Source: Chryseobacterium sp. MYb264 (GTDB lineage Bacteria > Bacteroidota > Bacteroidia > Flavobacteriales > Weeksellaceae). From it: a stretch of 64,000 nt of DNA. The stretch covers positions 3,844,001-3,908,000 of the forward strand of contig NZ_CP142422.1 in assembly GCF_035974275.1 (NCBI RefSeq). Direction: 5' to 3'. The notes under the pieces were generated by a model. It saw only the letters and a list, made by a program, of their open reading frames with translations, was not told the DNA's origin and searched no databases. A program made the position numbers and the translations under genes. This document shows positions 26,184 to 35,110 of this stretch, piece after piece. Within the stretch, counting starts at the first letter, position 1, and each line of letters opens with the position of its first letter.

Positions 26184-27131
26184 TTAAAACAGATTTTTTC
26201 TGAAATTGATATTGAATAGCCCGGAGCGGATACTCGGATAATCCTTTAATAGGTATTTGGCGATCATTCCCCATTTTCTGAAACCCGGAGCGATCGCAAT
26301 TTCAAAGCTACGATGCATTCTTCTGATATGCACTTTAATATCCTGTGGTAATGTGTTTTCGTTCTCGGACCAGGAATGTACCTCCCTCCAAAGCAGTACT
26401 CTGGTAGTTGCAGGATTTATTTTACCGGTGTCCACTTTGGTAATTCTGTTATTTTCATGAACCCCTCTTACCGCAACAGCCTGGTCTAAAATTCCGGGAT
26501 AAAGATCGAGGTAATAGGACAGGCGAAACAGGAATTCACTGTCCTGATGAAGCCTTAAAGTTGTTTTAAAAAAAGGATTCATTTTCTTAAGCAGCGCCTC
26601 TCTGCGTACCGTTAAACCATCAATGCTAAAAAGTCCGAAACTTCCCAGCATGTGAAGCTGACCTTTCAGAACGTCTTTGGGAGAGTGTTTTTTGTACACC
26701 GTCGTCAGGCGCTCTCCAAATACCCCATAATACTGTTCCCTGGCCTTTTCTGTGTAATAATGTACTCCTATCGCACCGTATACCCCTTCCACTTTCGGAT
26801 CTTTAAAAAGCTCTTTTTCCTGATCAAAACGGTTCGGGAGATAAAAATCATCTGCGTCTAAAAAGGCAATAAAATCCCCTTTGGCTTTTTCTATTCCCAG
26901 GTTTCTGGTGGGTCCAGCGCCGTGATTTCCCTTATCCGGATGCTGGAAAAGCTTTACCCTTTCATATTTTTCGCTGAGCTTTCTGCATACTTCAAGTGCG
27001 TTGTCGGGAGATTGATCTTCCACCAAAATGACTTCATATACTTCATCAAATTGTAAGGCCGACTCTACGGCTTTTGTGACATACTTTTCGGCATTATAAA
27101 CGGGAGTAATTACTGAAATTTTCATCGTCAT
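26184..27131 (-). CDS. Glycosyltransferase, GT2 family (paralog A)
   Basis: The 315-residue GT-A enzyme has ITPVYNAEKYVTKAVESAL at the N-terminus, LVEDQSPD for the UDP-contacting Asp, and AFLDADDFYLPNRFD (near 92) containing the metal-binding D-x-D region. A C-terminal part with RLHQDSEFLFRLSYY follows. It has no membrane segment. Start ATG 27131 shares one base with the TAA of the preceding gene; ATG 27125 two codons later is also possible. It is clearly related to the GT2 genes at 27131-28069 and 36298-37236. Substrate unknown. Confidence 0.88.
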   Translation of the reverse strand: MTMKISVITPVYNAEKYVTKAVESALQFDEVYEVILVEDQSPDNALEVCRKLSEKYERVKLFQHPDKGNHGAGPTRNLGIEKAKGDFIAFLDADDFYLPNRFDQEKELFKDPKVEGVYGAIGVHYYTEKAREQYYGVFGERLTTVYKKHSPKDVLKGQLHMLGSFGLFSIDGLTVRREALLKKMNPFFKTTLRLHQDSEFLFRLSYYLDLYPGILDQAVAVRGVHENNRITKVDTGKINPATTRVLLWREVHSWSENENTLPQDIKVHIRRMHRSFEIAIAPGFRKWGMIAKYLLKDYPSIRSGLFNINFRKNLF

Positions 27132-28069
27132 TATCGGTTTAGGTAAGTGAAACGGTATTTAGTTTTTAGGATCTCCGGATTTTTTACCAGTTCAGACAAA
27201 AGACAGATGTACTTTTGTATCCCTGTTTTTACCGCAAGATCAAATGACCGGTAGTTTAGATAGATTCTTTTCTGATACTCCGCAGGCAAATTCCGGAGCT
27301 TGGCCCATTTGTATAAAGATGTCCAGAGAAGAAGCTGCCTCTCATTATATTCTTTAGAGTATTTTTTTATTTTGGTAATCCTGTTGTCGTCATGGACTCC
27401 CCTTATGGCCACGGCATCATCAATGATACCGGATGTGAGGAAAGTGTGATGGGAGAGTTTGATAATAAAGTCGGAATCCTGATGTACCCGGAGGTCTTTA
27501 TTAAACCTGAGGCTGTTTTTTTCGAGAGCCGCTTTACGAACAGTAAGGGTATTTAAGTGAAAAAATGTACCAAAAGTCTTCGCTGATAGCCCCAGTAATC
27601 CCCTGAAAACCTCTTCTCCCTTAGCGGCATAAGCAACAGTGGTGATTGACATGTTTTTGAATTTGCGCTGAAATTCTTCTTTTCCTTTTTCTGAAAGATA
27701 TTCTATGCCAATGCCTCCGAATACACCATCAATAGAAGGGTCTTTGAAATATTGCCTTTCCATATCAAAGCGGTTGGGAAGGTAATAATCATCCGAATCT
27801 AAAAACGCAATATACTCACCTGAGGCTTTGTCAATTCCCAGATTGCGGCTTGCCCCGGCTCCGTGATTTCCTTTATCAGGATGCTGAAAAAGCTTTATTT
27901 TAGGATATGCCGAAGCCAGCTTTTCAGCAATTGACAAAGAATGGTCACTGGATCCGTCTTCCACCAGTACGATTTCTGTCACTTCTTCAAACTGCAATGC
28001 TGAGTATACCGCTTTTTCGAGAAAAGCAGAAGCATTATACACGGGTATGATCACAGAAACTCCCAACAT
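27131..28069 (-). CDS. Glycosyltransferase, GT2 family (paralog B)
   Basis: The 312-residue GT-A enzyme has SVIIPVYNASAFLEKAVYSA, LVEDGSSDHSLSIAEKLA and AFLDSDDYYLPNRFDMERQ. It shares with paralogs A and C the KLFQHPDKGNHGAGASRNLG-type block (here and in A), the FGGIGIEYLSEKGKEEF block and the VHQDSDFIIKLSHH block. It overlaps asnB upstream by one base and paralog A downstream by one base, so all three are translationally coupled. Donor and acceptor are not predictable from sequence. Confidence 0.88.
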   Translation of the reverse strand: MLGVSVIIPVYNASAFLEKAVYSALQFEEVTEIVLVEDGSSDHSLSIAEKLASAYPKIKLFQHPDKGNHGAGASRNLGIDKASGEYIAFLDSDDYYLPNRFDMERQYFKDPSIDGVFGGIGIEYLSEKGKEEFQRKFKNMSITTVAYAAKGEEVFRGLLGLSAKTFGTFFHLNTLTVRKAALEKNSLRFNKDLRVHQDSDFIIKLSHHTFLTSGIIDDAVAIRGVHDDNRITKIKKYSKEYNERQLLLWTSLYKWAKLRNLPAEYQKRIYLNYRSFDLAVKTGIQKYICLLSELVKNPEILKTKYRFTYLNR

Positions 28070-29865
28070 TACAGATAAGATTGATTGTTATGTGCCCAAA
28101 GTGCCAATTGTAAAAGATTCCAGTGTTTTTGGTCTTTTTGCAGAAATTTCTGGGCTGCTTTATAATCGATATACTGAAATACTTTTTGATGAGGATCTTT
28201 AAGGAGATCATTGGACAATGCGATGAGACTCTCTTCCTCGAACCAGCTTTCAACACTCATTCCAAAGCCCTGTTTCCTCCTTTTTCTGATGCTTTCCGTC
28301 CAATAGGAATTCATGGCCTCGCGAAGAATTATCTTGTCGTTTTCGGTATTCAGTTTCAGTTGTTCGGGGAGTCCTATGCAGAACTCAGCAAAATCATGGT
28401 CTAAAAATGGCGTTCTTACTTCAAGAGAGTTGGCCATTGCCATACGGTCGGATTTTACCATCATATTTCCGGGCACATATTTTTCAAGATCTACCCTCAT
28501 AATATCATTCAGTGAATCAGGATTTGGAGTAAAACTATAGGGTTGCAGGAAATTTTCGCTGATTCCCAACATAGCTCTTTCTTCCTGAGAAAAAGTATTT
28601 CTCACGGTATTCTGATGGAAGTCAAGAATATGAGGGTGAGCGATATTTTTTTGAGAGAGATATGAAATTTGCCGGAGGTTCCCATAAAGTCTGAGTCCAA
28701 ACTTAGCGATGATATTTCTGTAGCTGAAGTGTTGTTTTAATTGGTTTTCTGCGCGGTAGAAATTATAGCCACCAAAAAGTTCGTCTCCGACATCGCCGGA
28801 TAAAACGACGGTAAGGTTTTGTCTTGCCGCTCTACAGATTTCGTAATGGGGAATAAAAGAACGGTCTGCGAATGGCTCATCCAAATAAGGAGTTACCTTA
28901 AGCAGCGAAGTAGCCAGATCTTTCTTTTTTTCATGAATTTCAATATGGTTTGTGCTGTATTTCCTGGCAATTTCTTCCGCAAACTTCAGTTCACTGTTTT
29001 CATGATCATATCCAAAGCTGATGGTTGTCTGCTTGGGAAGAAATTCACTTACCAAAGCTACGATCGATGAAGAATCGAGGCCTCCGCTAAGGAAACTTCC
29101 GACTTCAACATCAGCAATCAGCTGTTTTTTTACCGCATTTTTCAACAGATACACAAACTGCTCTTTCGCTTCTGAAAGACTGATATTGCTGTCTTTAGCC
29201 GGTAGGCTGTAATAGCGTGATACAGAAATACGCCCCTCTTTCCAGACCATCCTGTGGGCTGGGGGTAGGGTATGTATATTATGGTAAATACTTTGGTAGG
29301 CATTAACGTATCCGTATTGGAGATAGTGGGCAAGCGCTTCCTGATTGACCTCAGGATGTACTAAACCTGAGGCTAGAATAGCCTTGATCTCCGATGCAAA
29401 AATAAATTCATTATTTTTCCCCGTTGCATAGAAGAAGGGTTTTTCACCAAAACGGTCGCGGGCACAGAAGAGTTCCTGCTTCTCTTCATCCCAGATGGCG
29501 AATGCAAACATTCCGGGTAACTGGAAGATGAGGTCCTGCTGTTTTTTCTGATACATGGCCAAAATAACTTCCGTATCAGAGCTTCCATGGTAAGGGTAAT
29601 CTGAATATTGAGCTTTAATGTCCTGATATCCATAAATTTCACCATTCAGAACAATACATTCCTTTTGGCTCGCAGAAAACATAGGCTGTTTACCATTTTC
29701 AGATAAATCGATAATGGAAAGCCTGCGATGCCCCAGTGCAGCATGGTCGAAAAATTCGTAGTCTGCGGCATCAGGGCCTCGGTGCTCCATGGCATCGGTC
29801 ATTTTCTGCAGTTCATTCTTGTAATTTCTGGCGTTTGTTGTTACAATTCCGGCAATTCCACACAT
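28069..29865 (-). CDS. asnB: Asparagine synthase-type glutamine amidotransferase (AsnB-like)
   Basis: The 598-residue protein has an N-terminal class II glutaminase domain with nucleophile Cys2 (MCGIAGIV), MEHRGPDA and LGHRRLSIIDLS. An AsnB-type ATP-pyrophosphatase domain follows with FLSGGLDSSSIVALVSEF (near 262) and LSGDVGDELFGGY (near 345). In metabolism this makes asparagine. In polysaccharide loci such proteins often amidate a uronic acid, and the locus encodes UDP-glucose dehydrogenase, so sugar amidation is a reasonable alternative. It lies 77 nt from the epimerase upstream and overlaps paralog B downstream. Confidence 0.88.
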   Translation of the reverse strand: MCGIAGIVTTNARNYKNELQKMTDAMEHRGPDAADYEFFDHAALGHRRLSIIDLSENGKQPMFSASQKECIVLNGEIYGYQDIKAQYSDYPYHGSSDTEVILAMYQKKQQDLIFQLPGMFAFAIWDEEKQELFCARDRFGEKPFFYATGKNNEFIFASEIKAILASGLVHPEVNQEALAHYLQYGYVNAYQSIYHNIHTLPPAHRMVWKEGRISVSRYYSLPAKDSNISLSEAKEQFVYLLKNAVKKQLIADVEVGSFLSGGLDSSSIVALVSEFLPKQTTISFGYDHENSELKFAEEIARKYSTNHIEIHEKKKDLATSLLKVTPYLDEPFADRSFIPHYEICRAARQNLTVVLSGDVGDELFGGYNFYRAENQLKQHFSYRNIIAKFGLRLYGNLRQISYLSQKNIAHPHILDFHQNTVRNTFSQEERAMLGISENFLQPYSFTPNPDSLNDIMRVDLEKYVPGNMMVKSDRMAMANSLEVRTPFLDHDFAEFCIGLPEQLKLNTENDKIILREAMNSYWTESIRKRRKQGFGMSVESWFEEESLIALSNDLLKDPHQKVFQYIDYKAAQKFLQKDQKHWNLLQLALWAHNNQSYL

Positions 29866-29942
29866 GGGCTTTATTTTTGAGGGCTAATAATGTAATAAAT
29901 TTTGACTGAACTAAAATAAGATTATCCTTTATGCAGTGCAAA

Positions 29943-30617
29943 CTATGTCCTGATATATTTGCTGACAATATGCTGAAGATATTCACCGGGCTCCTTTTCT
30001 TTAAAATAATGCTCAATATCCCGGGTAAAGGTAATATGATATGAATCCCCTTTGGGTACTTCTTCATAAATGGCCGTAAGATTCAGCTGTTTCTCGATTG
30101 CGCTGATAATCTCTTTCAGACTGTATTGATACGGATAAGATATATTGGTGATCTCATTGTGAAATTGATCCCGGTAGCGTTGTACGATTCCGGCAATATC
30201 ATCTACGTCTATAAGCGGTCTTCTGGCTTTAGAATACAAAGGGAATTGCTTATTCATTTTGATCTGATTTGATAAAAAATTCAGCAGGGTATTAGGATTT
30301 CCTCCGCTTCCTATGGCATTACCCACCCTGAAGATCACAAAGTTAGGATGATTTTTTAATATGAAATTCTCCATATTTAGCTTGTGAAGTACATAGGGAG
30401 TGGTCTGCTTACTGGAATCATGAACACTTGAAGTTGAAAAATAAACGAGTTTTTTCTCAGGGTACTTCCGGATCGTGGCCTGTAAAAGGGTAAGCTCCCG
30501 CGTGAATTCCTCCTCCCGGGTTTCGAGAGAATTGGATACTCCTGATGCAAATAACAGCAAACTGTCATCATCAATTTGTTGTAAAGCTCTAGCCAATACT
30601 CCATTTCCAATAATCAT
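29943..30617 (-). CDS. Small NAD-dependent epimerase/dehydratase-like protein
   Basis: The 224-residue product is a short extended-SDR protein. The cofactor loop is compact (MIIGNGVLARALQQ), the Ser/Thr site is FSTSSVHDSS, and YVLHKLNMENFI supplies the Y-x3-K pair. FRVGNAIGSGGNPNTLLNFL resembles the sugar-nucleotide epimerase substrate loop. It is shorter than typical 310-residue epimerases, mainly before the catalytic Tyr. The chemistry is uncertain; reduction or epimerisation of a nucleotide sugar is likely from context. Confidence 0.72.
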   Translation of the reverse strand: MIIGNGVLARALQQIDDDSLLLFASGVSNSLETREEEFTRELTLLQATIRKYPEKKLVYFSTSSVHDSSKQTTPYVLHKLNMENFILKNHPNFVIFRVGNAIGSGGNPNTLLNFLSNQIKMNKQFPLYSKARRPLIDVDDIAGIVQRYRDQFHNEITNISYPYQYSLKEIISAIEKQLNLTAIYEEVPKGDSYHITFTRDIEHYFKEKEPGEYLQHIVSKYIRT

Positions 30618-30722
30618 ATATTATCTGTTATAAGTTCATGTAAATCATTAATCATCTATCTGTCGCTTTCAGCGTCGGATATCCTACTGTAACGGATTAA
30701 TCGACTTCCTATTTCCTATTTA

Positions 30723-32297
30723 TTATTTTTTCTGAAAATCTCCGGGAAGATATAAGGTAAATCTGCCTGCTTTCACTACTTTATATTTTTCCGGATGGGC
30801 TACAAACTGTAAAGGTATAATTTCTTTTGATGTAAAAGGGTAATCATTGCTTTCCAGATAAATGTAGTCATCGGGAGTTTTTCCGTTTTTGTAAATAACA
30901 TGCTCCACGTATTTTTTGAGCGCAAAATAGTAATAAATGGGAGGTTTGGCATTGAGGATATAGAGATAACCCATCAGGTGATTGCTGGAATACACCACAT
31001 TCGGCTGATTCTGTAAATAAGGACGAAGATCATCGAGGTCCTTTTTTCTTTCTTTATCCAGATATAAATCATGTCCGTTTATCTTTACGGGTTCCGTTTG
31101 TTCCACATAAACAAAGTCTTTCCAGCCTTTATCATATAAAAACTGAGGATAAAGAATAAATTGATACAAAAATCCGGCAAGGTAAATGAGATACGTTCTG
31201 TAACTGTACAGACTTATAATAACAATATTAATGCTTAGAAGATAAAAAATTTGGTAAAGTCCGCCACGAATATGGAAATAAAAACCTGATCCGAAGGCAA
31301 GCCCGAAAGGTAGCAGGGCTATCATGATGGCCAGCGTTCTTTTTTCGAGAGCTATCTCTTTTACTCTGAAAAAACGGTAAAGCAGTATTCCTATCAGGAT
31401 ATAGATAAGATACAAATTAGACAGTCCCAGCATAAAACCAAGTACCAGGGCAATCCCTGAATATAAAAGTATTTTGTCAATGATTTCCTTCTTTATTTTT
31501 TTCTTTTCCATTATATAAATGATACAGGATAAAGGAAGAAGCACAACTCCAATCACCAAAGCAAACCAAAATATAAAAAAACGCTTAGGATGCTGTTTGG
31601 TATGGAATGTTTTATACATTTTGATATACTCAAACTGTTTTATAAAAAATGAAAAATCCTCAATAAAGGTGAAGTAAAATAAAATAGCTGTTATCACACC
31701 GGCTATAAAGAGGTAAACAGCCTTTTTTTCTTTTTTCCAGAAATTAAAAGCGATGAATAAAAAGACAGGGATAATGGTAATAGAATGAGGAATGCCATCA
31801 AACAGTAATATTCCCATAAAGAAACCCGAACAATATAAAAGCCATTTTCTTTGACTGATAAGATAGATCACCAGCATTGTCAGGGATAAATTGGTAAGAA
31901 TAGTATTGCCGTGATACTGATTAAGAACGACAATGGTTCCCTGCCAGGTCAGAAAATTTATACTTGTTCCCAGAAAGCCGAACAGTAAAGAAGGGATCTT
32001 CAGCGCATAGTACTTTGCGATAACGAAGTACAGTAAAAATGAAGACACGTTTAACAGAAGGAAGCTGATGATTCTGAAATGGTATATATTTTCCGTGTAA
32101 AAAACCTTAAAAATCCTGAAGTAATTTGTTGAATCGATGGTGATCATGTCCGGAAGGTTTTTAAAATGAAAAAGGTAATAGGCCTCATCATTCATTACAA
32201 AACCTTTGTTAAAATTGGAGTATACCAGATATCCCATCACCAACGTGGCAATCATAAAAAAAATTCCTGTGGCATTCCAGTATTTTTCTTTGTACAT
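30723..32297 (-). CDS. Polytopic membrane protein, possible GT-C glycosyltransferase
   Basis: The 524-residue protein has about ten or more hydrophobic segments, starting with GIFFMIATLVMGYLVYS (residues 11-27). NDEAYYLF follows, with D37-E38 placed in the first external loop as in GT-C enzymes of the ArnT/PMT type. A soluble C-terminal part (from about 400, with VKINGHDLYLDKERKK) probably lies outside. GT-C enzymes use polyprenyl-phosphate sugars. Identification as a transferase rests on topology and the DE pair only; a Wzy-like polymerase is an alternative. It is 2 nt from the methyltransferase gene. Confidence 0.65.
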   Translation of the reverse strand: MYKEKYWNATGIFFMIATLVMGYLVYSNFNKGFVMNDEAYYLFHFKNLPDMITIDSTNYFRIFKVFYTENIYHFRIISFLLLNVSSFLLYFVIAKYYALKIPSLLFGFLGTSINFLTWQGTIVVLNQYHGNTILTNLSLTMLVIYLISQRKWLLYCSGFFMGILLFDGIPHSITIIPVFLFIAFNFWKKEKKAVYLFIAGVITAILFYFTFIEDFSFFIKQFEYIKMYKTFHTKQHPKRFFIFWFALVIGVVLLPLSCIIYIMEKKKIKKEIIDKILLYSGIALVLGFMLGLSNLYLIYILIGILLYRFFRVKEIALEKRTLAIMIALLPFGLAFGSGFYFHIRGGLYQIFYLLSINIVIISLYSYRTYLIYLAGFLYQFILYPQFLYDKGWKDFVYVEQTEPVKINGHDLYLDKERKKDLDDLRPYLQNQPNVVYSSNHLMGYLYILNAKPPIYYYFALKKYVEHVIYKNGKTPDDYIYLESNDYPFTSKEIIPLQFVAHPEKYKVVKAGRFTLYLPGDFQKK

Positions 32298-32299
32298 AT

Positions 32300-33088
32300 T
32301 TATTTCTTTTGGGCATGAATACTAAATCCTGATGCGATATTTTTACTCATAGGATAATACTGTAAAAGGAGATCTAAAAACTTTATAGGGAAAGTAAGCA
32401 CCATAAAAAGCAGATAGAGAAAAGTGTGAAGAGGTTTTATTCCAAAAGAGAAAACCAAGGCAAACCACTCCTGAACAACCCATAGCATTCCGGAAGTCGG
32501 GCCCACGGATTTGAGTTTCATGATTTCAAATTCTCTGAACTGATGCTTCATTCCCTCCGTTGTAAATCTCTGAAAATCATAAGGAGAAGCATGAAATGGC
32601 TGCATGAAAGGAATAAAGCAGTAAATTTTTCCCCCTGGCTTTAAAATTCTGTGAATTTCTGCAATGACTTTCTGTGGATTGGGAACATGTTCCAGAACAG
32701 CGATATTTATGATATAATCTACAGAATTATCTTTAAACGGAATATTTTCAATATCACAAATGATATCCACATTTTGATAAGGAAGCAGATCTACATTCAG
32801 AAGGTCATCTCCCAGATCAGAATTTCCGCTTCCGAGATTTAAAGCAACTTTATTCTGGCCCTTAATTTCTTTGCGGATAATGCGCTTTGCATCCATAAAA
32901 GGCTGAGGATATACAGGGCTGATAATCTCAATCAATAAACTGTAAATCCTGTTGAATTTTTTAATCTTATATTTTATTTTATCAAGAAAATCGGTTACAA
33001 CTTCTTCCTGGATAGGGATAAATACATATTGGTCATTTTTTAAGATATACTGGTCTTTAAACAGTTCAGGGTTTATTTTTTTCATCAT
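32300..33088 (-). CDS. Class I SAM-dependent methyltransferase (Methyltransf_11-like)
   Basis: The 262-residue protein has motif I ALNLGSGNSDLGDDLLNVD (near residue 83), IPFKDNSVDYIINIAVLEHV (near 115) and ILKPGGKIYCFIPF (near 150). The remaining C-terminal 90 residues contain a hydrophobic stretch (FLYLLFMVLTFPIKFLDLLL), suggesting membrane contact. It starts 8 nt after the upstream aminotransferase stop. Its target is unknown; methylation of a sugar or of a lipid-linked glycan end is likely from location. Confidence 0.8.
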   Translation of the reverse strand: MMKKINPELFKDQYILKNDQYVFIPIQEEVVTDFLDKIKYKIKKFNRIYSLLIEIISPVYPQPFMDAKRIIRKEIKGQNKVALNLGSGNSDLGDDLLNVDLLPYQNVDIICDIENIPFKDNSVDYIINIAVLEHVPNPQKVIAEIHRILKPGGKIYCFIPFMQPFHASPYDFQRFTTEGMKHQFREFEIMKLKSVGPTSGMLWVVQEWFALVFSFGIKPLHTFLYLLFMVLTFPIKFLDLLLQYYPMSKNIASGFSIHAQKK

Positions 33089-33096
33089 TTTCAGAA

Positions 33097-34224
33097 TTAA
33101 AATTCATTAATTATATCAATAATTTTTTGTTGCTCATCATCAGGAAGTTCAAAATAAAACGGAAGCCTTAGAAGGCAGTCTTCAAAATGGTCTGAATTCG
33201 GAAGATCTTCAAGGGTATGTTTATCTGCATAATAGGAGCTCTTATGGAGCGAGAGATAGTGAAAAACAGCTAATATGTCATTTTCCTTCAACTTTTCAAT
33301 CAGGGCTGTTCTTGAATCCACATCCTTACATACAACATAAAACATATGGGCATTATTCCCGGCATAGGAGGGAATCAGGGGTAAGGAAATGTTTTTATTA
33401 CCCTTCAGACCTTCGTAGTAGGTATTCCAGATAGAAAGACGTCTCTTCTGGATCATTTCCATATTCTCAAGCTGTGCCCACAGAAATGCAGATATAATCT
33501 CACTGGGCAGGAAGGAAGAACCTGTATCTACCCACCCGTATTTATTAATTTCACCGCGGAAAAACATGGAGCGGTTCGTTCCTTTTTCCCAGATAATCTC
33601 AGCTCTTTCAACGAATCTTTCATCATTAATCGTTAACATTCCGCCTTCTCCGGAGATGATATTTTTGGTTTCATGAAATGAAAATGCCCCTAAATGTCCA
33701 ATGCTGCCCAATGCTTTTTTTGTGCCGTCCCTGAAGGTATAATAGCTGTCTATTGCTTGTGCGGCATCCTCGATAACGAGAATATTGTATCGTTGAGCAA
33801 TGTCCATTATTTTTTCCATGTCACAGGCTACACCCGCATAGTGAACGATGACAATGGCTTTGGTTTTATCCGTAATCAGACTTTCAATTGTATCAGCATC
33901 AATATTCGGGTGATGAGAATAGGAGTCTGCGAAAATAATATTTGCATTTTGTCTTACGAAGGCCAATGCAGAAGATACAAAGGTGTAGCTGGGTACGATG
34001 ACTTCATCGCCGGGCCCTATATCAGCCAGCAGGGCACACATTTCAAGTGCATCCGTGCAGGACGTGGTAAGCAGTACTTTTCGGAAATGATATTTATCTT
34101 CAAAAAAATTCTGACATTTCTGAGTGAAGGCGCCATTCCCTGATATTTTCCCGGTCGCCACGGCTTCTTCTATATATTTTGTCTCTTTTCCGGTTAAAAA
34201 AGGTTTGTTAAAAGGAATTTTCAT
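33097..34224 (-). CDS. DegT/DnrJ/EryC1 aminotransferase, WecE-like
   Basis: The 375-residue PLP enzyme aminates a nucleotide-linked keto sugar. It begins MKIPFNKPFLTGKETKYIEE, close to the start of WecE, which makes dTDP-4-amino-4,6-dideoxygalactose. The PLP lysine is K187 in FSFHETKNIISGEGG, and IEDAAQAIDS precedes it. The frame opens 17 codons upstream, but the ATG at 34224 matches the family start. It overlaps the formyltransferase gene by 17 nt, so amination and formylation are coupled in expression. Substrate is probably dTDP-4-keto-6-deoxyglucose from RmlA/RmlB. Confidence 0.85.
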   Translation of the reverse strand: MKIPFNKPFLTGKETKYIEEAVATGKISGNGAFTQKCQNFFEDKYHFRKVLLTTSCTDALEMCALLADIGPGDEVIVPSYTFVSSALAFVRQNANIIFADSYSHHPNIDADTIESLITDKTKAIVIVHYAGVACDMEKIMDIAQRYNILVIEDAAQAIDSYYTFRDGTKKALGSIGHLGAFSFHETKNIISGEGGMLTINDERFVERAEIIWEKGTNRSMFFRGEINKYGWVDTGSSFLPSEIISAFLWAQLENMEMIQKRRLSIWNTYYEGLKGNKNISLPLIPSYAGNNAHMFYVVCKDVDSRTALIEKLKENDILAVFHYLSLHKSSYYADKHTLEDLPNSDHFEDCLLRLPFYFELPDDEQQKIIDIINEF

Positions 34225-35110
34225 CTTTGTTGTGTAGTTTAATTCTAAAGTTTTTGAATGGAAGCATATCCTCATCAGTCCGGTCGCTAATCACCTTCGT
34301 TAATCGTAAAAGACCTTCTCCGCAGACAATGACAGGGTATGATCCTTCTACAAAGATGATCTTCCCGGCGGTTCGGTTCATGATTTTCACATCAGGAACT
34401 GATTCTGCTTCTAAAATTCTTATTTTTTCCTGATTGATAAAAGTGGATGCTCCCCGGTAAGGATAGCCCACAGCCTGGATGAAGTTTTCTATAGATTCGG
34501 CAGACTGTGTCCAATTGATTAAATAATCATCTTCATCCCTCCAAAGACTGTAGGTAGCTTCATTTTCATTTTGAGGGGTTGCGGTAAGATCGGTTCCGGA
34601 ATGTATTCTTTCCAGAATATAAATTACGGTTTCTATATAATTTTCGGATATTTTTTCTATAGCATCAGAAATCTTCATCGGATAGCTTATTTCCGAGGAA
34701 GATTGATAGATAATGTCCCCACGGTCATACTCCTGATTGGCGAATAAAGCGGTAACTCCTATCCGGTCTTCCCTATTGATAAGCATATTGACCAAAGGGG
34801 CAAAACCCCTGTATTTCGGCAGTAATGAGTCATGTAACACAATCAGTCTTGACGGGCTTTCGTGAATCAGCCATCTCCATGAAATAGCCAGGGAGTATGC
34901 AGACTCTACTGTAAAAACATCTGTTCTGTAATGATAAGGGATATCGTGATCCTTACATAAAGATACAATTTCTTCAGCGTAATCGTTTTGAATATGGGCA
35001 TCTCTGCCAATGATTATTTTTTCAACGATATTTTTATAATCCGAAGCAATTACAGCCTTTAAAACCTCAAGTCCTTTTAGAGACATCAGGTAAAGTGTTA
35101 TTTTATTCAT
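34208..35110 (-). CDS. Sugar formyltransferase-like protein lacking the catalytic Asn
   Basis: The 300-residue protein has the formyltransferase fold: HDSLLPKYRGFAPLVN (His93) and the Asp of EYDRGDIIY (Asp130), then a C-terminal part with FIQAVGYPYRGASTF. Such enzymes use 10-formyltetrahydrofolate to formylate the amino group of a dTDP- or UDP-amino sugar. The usual Asn two residues before the His is Val here (IVLHD). It overlaps the WecE-like aminotransferase, so the expected product is a 4-formamido sugar. The frame extends to a TTG at 35122 and an ATG at 35119; ATG 35110 is chosen for the smallest overlap. Confidence 0.78.
   Translation of the reverse strand: MNKITLYLMSLKGLEVLKAVIASDYKNIVEKIIIGRDAHIQNDYAEEIVSLCKDHDIPYHYRTDVFTVESAYSLAISWRWLIHESPSRLIVLHDSLLPKYRGFAPLVNMLINREDRIGVTALFANQEYDRGDIIYQSSSEISYPMKISDAIEKISENYIETVIYILERIHSGTDLTATPQNENEATYSLWRDEDDYLINWTQSAESIENFIQAVGYPYRGASTFINQEKIRILEAESVPDVKIMNRTAGKIIFVEGSYPVIVCGEGLLRLTKVISDRTDEDMLPFKNFRIKLHNKDENSF

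Noticed and set aside
33694..34143. 149-codon plus-strand frame opposite the WecE-like gene
   Set aside because: It is a shadow of the aminotransferase reading frame.
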